Source: Myxococcales bacterium
GTDB taxonomy: Bacteria > Myxococcota_A > Polyangia > Haliangiales > Haliangiaceae
Length of the DNA: 64,000 nt
NCBI GenBank assembly: GCA_005779305.1
Contig: SXJR01000127.1
Span: forward strand, 1-64,000
Direction of reading: 5' to 3'
A program made the translations under genes and the position numbers. Below are positions 54,265 through 60,934 of this stretch, piece by piece (position 1 is the stretch's first letter; each line of letters starts with the position of its first letter). Under the pieces are notes generated by a model, which was not told the DNA's origin, did no database searches, and was given only the letters and a program-made list of their open reading frames with translations.

Positions 54265-55829
54265 GCCAGCAGGGGCAGATCGTCGGGACCGTTCGTTGTG
54301 CCGTGTGTGGCACGGTGGAGCGGCGTTGGATCGGGCCGGCCGACCCGGTGCAGATCCGAGTCGGGGACGAGATGAGTGTCGAGGACGAGCTGACCATCGA
54401 TCCGTCGGCTTCCTTCGACGACGGCACCTTCCTCGAACCCTTCAAGTGCTGTGGGCGGAGCTGGGTCCTGGTCACGATCGCGGGCGGGCGGTTGACGGAT
54501 CTGACCGGCGTTCTCCTGGCCGACGGGTTGGAGCGAGCCAACTACTGCTCGGCGAGGGTCGACGAGGAGTTCAGCGAGTCCACCGGCGAGCGGTTGTGGC
54601 TCGGGTCGACATATCGCAGCGACTGGCTGGACATCTTGCGACGGACCCTCGTTCGTCGCGCTCGTCCACTGGCGCCGTCATTTCCGCGGCAGCTCCCGTC
54701 TTCGAGAGAAACTCGTTTTCCGAGCGGGCCAGATGGTGTTCTCGCCGACATCCTCGCCACGCCGGCCGCCAAGGAGCTCGGACTCCCAGCAGGCGCGCTC
54801 GGACTGAACCTGCCCATCGTCGCCGCGAGCATCGACCAGGACGACGCGCTTCCCGACGACGTGCTGGCGTTCCGGTCCGAAGAGGATGATGCGGACACCT
54901 GGGTGGTGGGTAGGTCCCCACAGCGGCAGCACCCGTGGCCGGTTTATCGATTCATCGCGGGCGCGTGGCTTCGGAGCCTGGTGCGCCAGGCGGCCGTGAC
55001 GCGAGGGCGCAGCCCGACGGTGACCGATGTCGGCGATGACTACCCTTGCGGAGCCACGCTGGACGGCGGCCGGTGGACGCTCGTCGCGTCTCTCCGCGGC
55101 ACCGCCGAGCGCGGTGTCTTCCTCGCCCTGGAACGGGACGGTCGGTACGGCATCGCCACGCTGACATCGCCACAACGCGATCCGCTCCCGGTCGTGCGAG
55201 AGCGATTGGAGCGCCGCGGCGATCAGTTCGCCGAGATGCTCTGGGTGGGGAGCGTCGAGGGGACAAGGGAGCCTCTCGTCGCAGTGCTGGAGGTCGAGCC
55301 ACCTGGCGAGTCTCTGGCCGACGCATGGCTACCATTCCGCCAGGACGAGGTCGCAGCGATCGGTGTCGATCTGGCGAACGCGCTCGTGCCCGCTCATCGA
55401 ATGCTCGAGGCCACTGGAGGCCTGCGACCCGAGACCATCTATGTCTCGGGCAACGAGCCTCGCGTTAGTAGCATCTGCCCGCGCGGCGAAGCGTTCATGG
55501 CCGGGCAAGCGCCGCGTTCGACGGGATCGGTGACGCCGTACACGTACCTCTACGACGCGCCCGAGGTGCTACGTGGGGGTGGGCCGACGCCGGCGAGCGA
55601 CGTGTTCTCGGTGTGCGCGGTGCTGGCGCACATCGCCACGGCCGAACACCCGTTCATGGGCGAGGGCGCCTTCGCCCAGCTGAGCTCGATCGTGGCCGGC
55701 CGGCGGCGGCCGTTCCGCGGGCCCGCGGCGATCGCGAAGATCGTGGACCGCGGGCTCGTCGATGATTCGCACAAGCGGCCCAGCGCCGCCGAGCTGGCCG
55801 AGTTGCTGTCAGGGGTGTCGTGGCCTTGA
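54261..55829 (+). CDS. Pseudokinase-like partner of the DUF4157-PIN protein
   Basis: 522 residues from GTG 54261, overlapping the toxin stop by 4 nt (GTGA). The N-terminal 80 residues contain CAVC and FKCCGRSW, a possible zinc-binding pair. Residues around 270-522 follow a protein kinase fold: GIATL (297-301) replaces the VAIK strand with Thr300 instead of Lys, GLRPETIYV (387-395) stands where DLKPENILV is expected and lacks the HRD Asp, and RVSSICPRG replaces DFG. The APE motif (YDAPEVLRGG, from 431) and C-lobe (SDVFSVCAVLAHIATAEHPF, KRPSAAELAELL) are kept. Catalytic activity is unlikely. It could be an immunity protein, loading chaperone or regulator. Confidence 0.75.
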   Translation: MSQQGQIVGTVRCAVCGTVERRWIGPADPVQIRVGDEMSVEDELTIDPSASFDDGTFLEPFKCCGRSWVLVTIAGGRLTDLTGVLLADGLERANYCSARVDEEFSESTGERLWLGSTYRSDWLDILRRTLVRRARPLAPSFPRQLPSSRETRFPSGPDGVLADILATPAAKELGLPAGALGLNLPIVAASIDQDDALPDDVLAFRSEEDDADTWVVGRSPQRQHPWPVYRFIAGAWLRSLVRQAAVTRGRSPTVTDVGDDYPCGATLDGGRWTLVASLRGTAERGVFLALERDGRYGIATLTSPQRDPLPVVRERLERRGDQFAEMLWVGSVEGTREPLVAVLEVEPPGESLADAWLPFRQDEVAAIGVDLANALVPAHRMLEATGGLRPETIYVSGNEPRVSSICPRGEAFMAGQAPRSTGSVTPYTYLYDAPEVLRGGGPTPASDVFSVCAVLAHIATAEHPFMGEGAFAQLSSIVAGRRRPFRGPAAIAKIVDRGLVDDSHKRPSAAELAELLSGVSWP

Positions 55830-56217
55830 GCCGAGAAGGCGGGACGACTCATCCCTGTTGATCCAGGAGATCGATGTCAAGGTGACCTCGCCACTGTCTT
55901 CCTCCTGGACACGGCGGGCTGGCGCGAGGTCCGCTTCTTCAAGGAGCTTGCGCCGGTCGACAACAACATGTCCCTGAACAACCACGGCTCGTCGGTTGCC
56001 ATCGATGGCAACACCATCGTGGTGGGGACGGCATGGAGCGACTACGTCCATTTGTACCGAGACTGGATCTACGAGACCCGGCTGAGGCCGGCGTCTGTCG
56101 TTCCAGCGGTCGACGCGTTTGGATTCTCTGTCGATGTCAGTGGTGACTCGATCACCGTGGGCGATTCGTTCGAAGCCAGCTCGGGAAGAGTCGGGCGCCG
56201 TCTACGTGTTTCGGTAG
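55830..56217 (+). pseudogene. Decayed FG-GAP/integrin-like repeat gene fragment
   Basis: A frame without a start follows the pseudokinase stop and encodes FG-GAP-type blades: GDLATVFLLDTAGWREVRFF, SSVAIDGNTIVVGTAWSDYV and AFGFSVDVSGDSITVGDSFE. Near 56195 the sense continues in another frame as GAVYVFR followed by a stop at 56215-56217, so a frameshift has occurred. FG-GAP proteins are secreted β-propellers. This is a relic covering about two blades. Confidence 0.65.
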
Positions 56218-56259
56218 GGCGCAGGCGTGAATCGGGACCGCGGACTCCCTCGCCGATGC

Positions 56260-57699
56260 TCAGCGGGTCGTGACGTTCATGTTGGGCTGGAAGTTCGGTG
56301 AAGACGACGCCGGCGTGAGCGTTGGGGTCACGCCGGTCGGCGTGTAGGACTGGAAGCGCCCCATGGCGCCGCCGCCGCCGCCGGGCGAGCCCTGCGAAAC
56401 TGGAGGATTGCCGACGCCCGGCCCACCACCCTGGCGACCGCCGATGCCACCGGAGCCGCCGGACGATCCACCGACCACGGCGCCGTTACCGCCGCTGGCC
56501 GAGCTGGCCGAACGCGGGCCGTCGCCGCCGACGGTGCCGCTGGTGTCGCTGGCGCCGCCGCCGCCGCCGCCGCCGTTGGCGAAGACCGAGCCCGTGACCT
56601 GGACGCCGAGGCCCTGGATCACGCCGTAGCCGCCGGTGCCGCCGCCGCCGCCGCCGATCAGACTGAGCTGTGCGCCGATGATTTGATCGAAGCCGGGATT
56701 GGCGCCACCGCCGCCGAGGTCGAGGGTTCCGGACACGACGACGTTGCCGCGACACGAGACGAGCAACTGCGCGCCGCCGCCGCCGCCGCCGCTGACGCCG
56801 AGACCGATCGTCGGGCGCGCGCCGCGGGCTCCGCCCACCATCACGGTGCCGCTGAGCGGATCGAACGCGGCACCGCCGTTGGCGGCGCCGCCCGCGACGG
56901 TCTGATTGCCGCCTGCACCACCAGCGGTGGCATATCCCGCGCCGCCGGCACCGGTGGTCGAGTTCGACAGGGCGCCCGAGGTCAACGTGCCGCCGCCGGG
57001 GCCGTGGGTGAGGCCGTTGGCGGAGGCATCGATGATGCCGGCGACGGTGAGGTCGCCGTCGGAGACCAGCGCCGCGACGCGACTGCCGGTGAGGGTGAGG
57101 GTCCGGCCCGACATGACGTTGATGGTGCCGTAACGAAGGACGCAGATCGGCGGCCCGCCCGTCTGCGGGACCACGGTGCCGGTGCAGTTGGTGTCGAGGG
57201 CGGTGTCGATGGTCGCGCTGGCGTTGATGGTGAGCGACGGCATGGCCGCGGCGGCGTCACAGATGTCGGGGAGGTACCGGGGCGAGAGGTACGCACAGTG
57301 CGCGGTCGGCGCCGCGACGCAGGAGAGCTGGCAGGTCTCGTCGGCGAGCGGCAGCCCCTCGGCGTCGCAGCTCTCGAGCACGGCGCCGTCGCAGGTCGAG
57401 AGGCCGGGCTGGCACATGTTGCAGCGGCGGGCGGTGGCGTTGCAGCCGTTGCCGCCGCAGCTCTGGATGGTCACGCCGTCGCCGGTGCCGTTGCAGATGC
57501 GGGCGTTGCCGTTCTCGCAGTCGACGAACTGGTTGGGGATGCAGTTCGTGATCGGCATGGCGTCGGGTGCGTCGACCATGGCGTCGTCGGGTGGATCGAC
57601 GTCAGCGTCGACGTCTCCTCCTTCGACCTTGCCGCATGCGGCGAGGGCGACGACCAGACCGATGACCAGCGGTGAACGAAGCAAGGCGACGGAACCCAT
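56260..57699 (-). CDS. Lipoprotein with Cys-rich and Gly-rich (PGRS-like) domains
   Basis: 479 residues. Lipobox ALAAC (Cys22) and an acidic Asp-rich linker (GDVDADVDPPDDAMVDAPDA). A Cys-rich module follows (CIPNQFVDCENGNARICNGT to about 150). The C-terminal 300 residues are β-helix-like, with Gly-rich turns (GGAGGNQTVAGGAANGGAAF, GGGGGGTGGYGVIQGLGVQV, GGGGGGGASDTSGTVGGDGP). The Gly-rich part is reminiscent of PE_PGRS or pectate-lyase-like surface proteins but no catalytic motif is seen. The start at 57699 was chosen because it opens the signal peptide; an upstream in-frame ATG adds an unlikely leader. Confidence 0.8.
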   Translation of the reverse strand: MGSVALLRSPLVIGLVVALAACGKVEGGDVDADVDPPDDAMVDAPDAMPITNCIPNQFVDCENGNARICNGTGDGVTIQSCGGNGCNATARRCNMCQPGLSTCDGAVLESCDAEGLPLADETCQLSCVAAPTAHCAYLSPRYLPDICDAAAAMPSLTINASATIDTALDTNCTGTVVPQTGGPPICVLRYGTINVMSGRTLTLTGSRVAALVSDGDLTVAGIIDASANGLTHGPGGGTLTSGALSNSTTGAGGAGYATAGGAGGNQTVAGGAANGGAAFDPLSGTVMVGGARGARPTIGLGVSGGGGGGAQLLVSCRGNVVVSGTLDLGGGGANPGFDQIIGAQLSLIGGGGGGTGGYGVIQGLGVQVTGSVFANGGGGGGGASDTSGTVGGDGPRSASSASGGNGAVVGGSSGGSGGIGGRQGGGPGVGNPPVSQGSPGGGGGAMGRFQSYTPTGVTPTLTPASSSPNFQPNMNVTTR

Positions 57700-57767
57700 G
57701 GTTCCACGGTGCCACAAACCGCGCTGGCACGGGCTGGCAAGTCGCCCCGGGGAGGCGCCGAGGTGCG

Positions 57768-59006
57768 TCAACGCACGACGGCGAGCGCGGCCTGGCCGGG
57801 TCGCTGGCCGGCCAGCGAGCGTGCCATGGCGTCCACCCAGAGCTGCTCGAAGTGGCCGATGCGGGCCTCGAGCTGGCGGGCGTGGATGCCGGCGGGCAGG
57901 CCGGCGGCGCGCAGGCCGCGGTGGACCTTCTTGACCACGCCGATGTCCTGGTCGGTGGTGCGCTCGAAGGCCTGGCGGCGCAGCTCGCGAAGCGGCTTGC
58001 CGCGGGCGGGTTCGTCGTAGCTGCGCACGAACAGGCGCAGCCGATCAGGCGCCACCGGATCGACGCGGATATAGGTGAGGTCGACCGGTGACAGCACCGG
58101 GATGAGGTTGGGAAAGATGCAGCCGAAGCGGATGCGGGCCAGCGCCGGATCTTCGCCGGGCGGCACGTAGTTCGGGTTGATGTTGGCCCACGAGTAGGCG
58201 CCGTGGGCCTCGATCGTGGTGGTGCCCGAGCCGGGCTGGAGCAGATCGGTGAGCACGTCGTGTACGACCGGGATGTGGTAGCCGTCGTTGGCGTTCTCGA
58301 CGAAGATCTTCCAGTTGGCCTCGACCTCGTAGGTCAGCTCCCAGGCCAGGGGCCAGGTGTCGACGCCGGCGGCGACGAAGTCGGCGGCCAGCGTGCCGGT
58401 CCAGGTCTCGAGCGGCGGCGCCTGCGGATCGAGGCTCGCGAACACCAGCGGCCCGACGGTTCCGACTCGCACCGGCAAGAGGCCGAGCGTCGTCTGATCG
58501 CAGTCGCCGCCGTCGGCGGCCCGCTCCGCGGACCAGTCGAACAGCGCGCCTTCGCGCGCTTCGCCTTCGCCGGCTGCGCCGGCGTGCCGCCGCTGCGCGT
58601 CGGCGGCCCGCTCCGCGGACCAGTCGAACTCCTCGCGGAACGGCACGCCGATCAGGCGGCCGTCGTGGCCGTAGCTCCAGCCGTGGTACGGGCAGCGCAG
58701 CTGCTTCTCGCAGCGGCCCTTGCCCTCGACGAGCTGGGCGCCGCGGTGGCGGCACGCGTTGACGAAGCCGCGTAACCCGCCGCCGTCGCGCGCCTGCAGG
58801 ATGACCACCGGAGTCTGACCGATGGTCGCCGCCACGTAGTCGCCGGGCTCGCGCAGGTCGGCGACGTCGGCGACGTGGACCCAGCCCCGGCCCCAGATCG
58901 CCGCCTCCTCGGCGTCGAACACCACCGGCGAGACGAAGGCTCGCGGCGGGAGGAGCCGGCCGGGTGCTAGCGGGACGAGATCGATGCCGTCAATCTGAGC
59001 GGGCAT
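57768..59006 (-). CDS. Rieske [2Fe-2S] ring-hydroxylating oxygenase, alpha subunit type
   Basis: 412 residues. Rieske domain with CRH (85-87) and CPYH (105-108) cluster ligands in FVNACRHRGAQLVEGKGRC and CPYHGWSYGHDG. The catalytic domain has the mononuclear iron signature ENANDGYHIPVVH. These oxygenases hydroxylate or demethylate aromatic and betaine-like substrates with electrons from a reductase; none is encoded nearby. A 29-residue segment between the two domains (127-165) carries a duplicated FDWSAERAAD, caused by an 87-bp direct-repeat insertion. The start overlaps the tetR stop by 17 nt, so TetR and oxygenase form an operon. Confidence 0.92.
   Translation of the reverse strand: MPAQIDGIDLVPLAPGRLLPPRAFVSPVVFDAEEAAIWGRGWVHVADVADLREPGDYVAATIGQTPVVILQARDGGGLRGFVNACRHRGAQLVEGKGRCEKQLRCPYHGWSYGHDGRLIGVPFREEFDWSAERAADAQRRHAGAAGEGEAREGALFDWSAERAADGGDCDQTTLGLLPVRVGTVGPLVFASLDPQAPPLETWTGTLAADFVAAGVDTWPLAWELTYEVEANWKIFVENANDGYHIPVVHDVLTDLLQPGSGTTTIEAHGAYSWANINPNYVPPGEDPALARIRFGCIFPNLIPVLSPVDLTYIRVDPVAPDRLRLFVRSYDEPARGKPLRELRRQAFERTTDQDIGVVKKVHRGLRAAGLPAGIHARQLEARIGHFEQLWVDAMARSLAGQRPGQAALAVVR
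58511..58629 (-). repeat. 32-bp direct repeats, 87 bp apart, inside the oxygenase gene
   Basis: An exact 32-bp copy at 58511-58542 and 58598-58629, spacing 87 bp, so the reading frame is kept. The unique part between them is rich in gcgcc/ccggc and contains gccggc-tgc-gccggc, suggesting a small palindromic element or a slippage duplication. Confidence 0.85.
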
Positions 59007-59676
59007 GGCGGGCCTCCTGGTTGCCCTCGGTGAGGGCGGCGATGTGGGGCGCGATCGAACGAGCGCAGGCCTCGACCTCTTCCGCGAAGCGGCCGCGGGT
59101 GACGCCGAGGAGCACGTGACAGATGCCAGACAGCGCGATGGTGCGAAACCCGTCGAGGTCGCACTCGCCGACGCCCCAGTGGAGGAACGCCGCCATGTAT
59201 TGAGCCCACATGTGGCCGGCGACCACGCGGGGCTCGGCCCACGCCACGAGCTCACCGGCGTCGCGGGCGGCGGTCAGGTTCGCCGTCATGAGGGCGTGGA
59301 AGCCGAGCTCGGTCCGGGCCCGGATCGGCCGCGCCTCCGCCGACGTCATGAACAGCGGGATGAGGCGGCGGTAGAAGTCGGGCGCGTCGGCGATCATCGC
59401 CATGCCGGCGTCGAAGCCGAGCTGGGCGCGACCGAAGAAGGTGGTCCCGGGCGGCACCACCAGGCCCGAGATGCGCTCGACCGACTCGGCCATCGCCGCG
59501 GCGAGGATCGCGTCCTTGCCGCCGAACAGGTTGTAGAGCGTGGGCACCGAGACCCGCGCCGCCTCGGCGAGGTCGCGCATGGTCAGGCCGTCGTAGCCCG
59601 ACCGCGCCACCACCCGGCGCGCCGCCTTCAGGATGCGGGCCCGGCGCTCGGACTTGTTCTGGTCGAGGAGTCCCAT
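58990..59676 (-). CDS. TetR-family transcriptional regulator
   Basis: 228 residues. N-terminal HTH (around 10-56: RARILKAARRVVARSGYDGL, TMRDLAEAARVSVPTLYNLF, GGKDAILAAAM), then an all-helical ligand-binding domain (DAGMAMIADAPDFYRRLIPL, ELGFHALMTANLTAARDAGE). The start at 59676 was chosen because it precedes the HTH and lies just downstream of a 26-bp palindrome that overlaps its promoter. Likely autoregulated, and controlling the Rieske oxygenase gene that overlaps its 3' end. Confidence 0.93.
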   Translation of the reverse strand: MGLLDQNKSERRARILKAARRVVARSGYDGLTMRDLAEAARVSVPTLYNLFGGKDAILAAAMAESVERISGLVVPPGTTFFGRAQLGFDAGMAMIADAPDFYRRLIPLFMTSAEARPIRARTELGFHALMTANLTAARDAGELVAWAEPRVVAGHMWAQYMAAFLHWGVGECDLDGFRTIALSGICHVLLGVTRGRFAEEVEACARSIAPHIAALTEGNQEARHARSD

Positions 59677-59684
59677 GGAATTTG

Positions 59685-59710
59685 AACGTGTTAAGAATTT
59701 ATAACACGTT
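59685..59710. promoter_or_regulatory. Palindromic operator upstream of tetR
   Basis: Perfect 9-bp inverted repeat AACGTGTTA-N8-TAACACGTT in an unusually A/T-rich island, 8 bases before the tetR start. Minus-strand TATAAAT lies inside it, so a bound repressor would cover the promoter. Form and size fit a TetR dimer site. Confidence 0.8.
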
Positions 59711-59755
59711 AAAATCTTCACGCAAGGGGCTTCTTGTCTCCCGGTCAGGACGAGA

Positions 59756-60328
59756 TCAACGGACGAACGACAGGATCACGCGCGCGATCTCGATCCCGCC
59801 GAGCCCGCGCACCGTGGGCGGGCGCTGGTAGCGGGTGCTGGTGGCGGTGCGGTCGACGACGGCAAGGAGGCCGGCGATCTGGGGCACGCCGAGGGTGGCG
59901 AGGCCGTCGGTGTAGACGAGCTCGGCCTCGCCGCTGGTGCCGGGCGAGAGATCGAGCACCAGCTCGAGGTGGGGGCCGGCGGGCCGGGTGCGGGTGTCGT
60001 CCTTCACCAGGCTGTAGTCGCCGCGACCCAGGCGCAGCCAGCGCACGGCGGCGAGGGTGACGGTGGCGCCCGGGCCGGCGACGCCGGCGGCGAACCCGGT
60101 CAGCTCGTCCCACAGCGGGTCGATCCGCAGCGCGTCGTTGTGGCGGTAGCGGCCGCGATCGGCGAGGTCGAAGGCGGTGGTGCCGGCAGCGTCGAGGCGC
60201 GCGCGCAGGTCGGCGGCGACGGCGCCGTCGATGGCCTCGGGCAGGAGCAGCGAGGGCACCGGCGCCGACGGCATGGCCTCGCGCAGGAGCAGCCCGGCGT
60301 TTTCGATGGCCAGGTAGTCCGCGATCAC
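59756..60328 (-). CDS. Degenerate 2OG-oxygenase-like protein
   Basis: 190 residues. The strand pattern resembles the double-stranded β-helix of its upstream neighbour (VRWLRLGRGDYSLVKDD, LELVLDLSPG, SGEAELVYTDG, VPQIAGLLAVVDRTATSTRY). However, where an iron-binding HxD is expected the sequence is VKDD (Lys109), and the distal His is replaced by RYQR. It therefore probably lacks iron and may be a structural or regulatory partner. The start overlaps the stop of the 2OG oxygenase gene by 4 nt. Fold assignment is moderate. Confidence 0.6.
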   Translation of the reverse strand: MIADYLAIENAGLLLREAMPSAPVPSLLLPEAIDGAVAADLRARLDAAGTTAFDLADRGRYRHNDALRIDPLWDELTGFAAGVAGPGATVTLAAVRWLRLGRGDYSLVKDDTRTRPAGPHLELVLDLSPGTSGEAELVYTDGLATLGVPQIAGLLAVVDRTATSTRYQRPPTVRGLGGIEIARVILSFVR

Positions 60329-60927
60329 CGGAACCAGCCCGCGAGCGAGATCCGCGCGCCCATGGTGATCTCGCGGATCTGATGGAGCGACGTGTCGGAG
60401 ACGTCGAACAGGACCAGGCGGTTGGCGCGCGGCTCGATGCGGACCGCCGGTTCGGTGGCGACGATCTCACCGGCGCCGTCGACGTCACAGTGGAACAGCT
60501 CGAGCTCGCCGCCGTGGCACTGGCCGTCGTGACCGAGGTACGCCGCGAACGCGATCTGGCGCCTCAGATCGTGGCGGCCGTCGGTGTGGGGCAACAGGTA
60601 CCCGCCGGCCAGGTAGCAGTAGCTTCGGACCTCGACCGAGGAGACCACCTTGCCAGTGATGGCCCGCACCGCGGTCAGCACGGCGGGCGCGGTCAGCGCG
60701 GTCCCGAACGCGGCCAGGTTGGGGTGCTGGAGCTTCGCCGCCGACGCCAGGCAGTCGACGATCTCGCTGTGCTCGGGCCCGTGCGGCTCGCGCGAGATGG
60801 CGTCGCGCAGGACGTCGAGCCGCATGGCGCTGACCATGCCGTCGATGACGACGTGCGGGAACGGCGTCGCCGCGCGCCACGTCGCCGCCAGCGCGGGGAC
60901 GTCCCAGGCGGCGAGCTCGAGCAACAC
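60325..60927 (-). CDS. 2OG-Fe(II) dioxygenase (prolyl-hydroxylase-like)
   Basis: 200 residues from GTG 60927. The core matches 2-oxoglutarate/Fe(II) oxygenases of the prolyl 4-hydroxylase type: LLPHTDGRHD (iron ligands His114 and Asp116), AAYLGHDGQCHGGELELF, RANRLVLFDVSDTSLHQI (distal His182) and a basic residue ahead of ISLAGWF (Arg192, 2-oxoglutarate carboxylate). The N-terminus PFPHVVIDGMVSA is typical of this family. It probably hydroxylates a protein or amino acid. The KamA-type aminomutase in the same operon may share a substrate, but this is inference. Confidence 0.85.
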   Translation of the reverse strand: MLLELAAWDVPALAATWRAATPFPHVVIDGMVSAMRLDVLRDAISREPHGPEHSEIVDCLASAAKLQHPNLAAFGTALTAPAVLTAVRAITGKVVSSVEVRSYCYLAGGYLLPHTDGRHDLRRQIAFAAYLGHDGQCHGGELELFHCDVDGAGEIVATEPAVRIEPRANRLVLFDVSDTSLHQIREITMGARISLAGWFR

Positions 60928-60934
60928 GCGGCGC

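Noticed and set aside
48673-57699. Contractile injection system structural genes near the DUF4157 protein
   Set aside because: No sheath, tube, baseplate, spike or AAA loading ATPase gene was found on either strand; the machine must be elsewhere if present.
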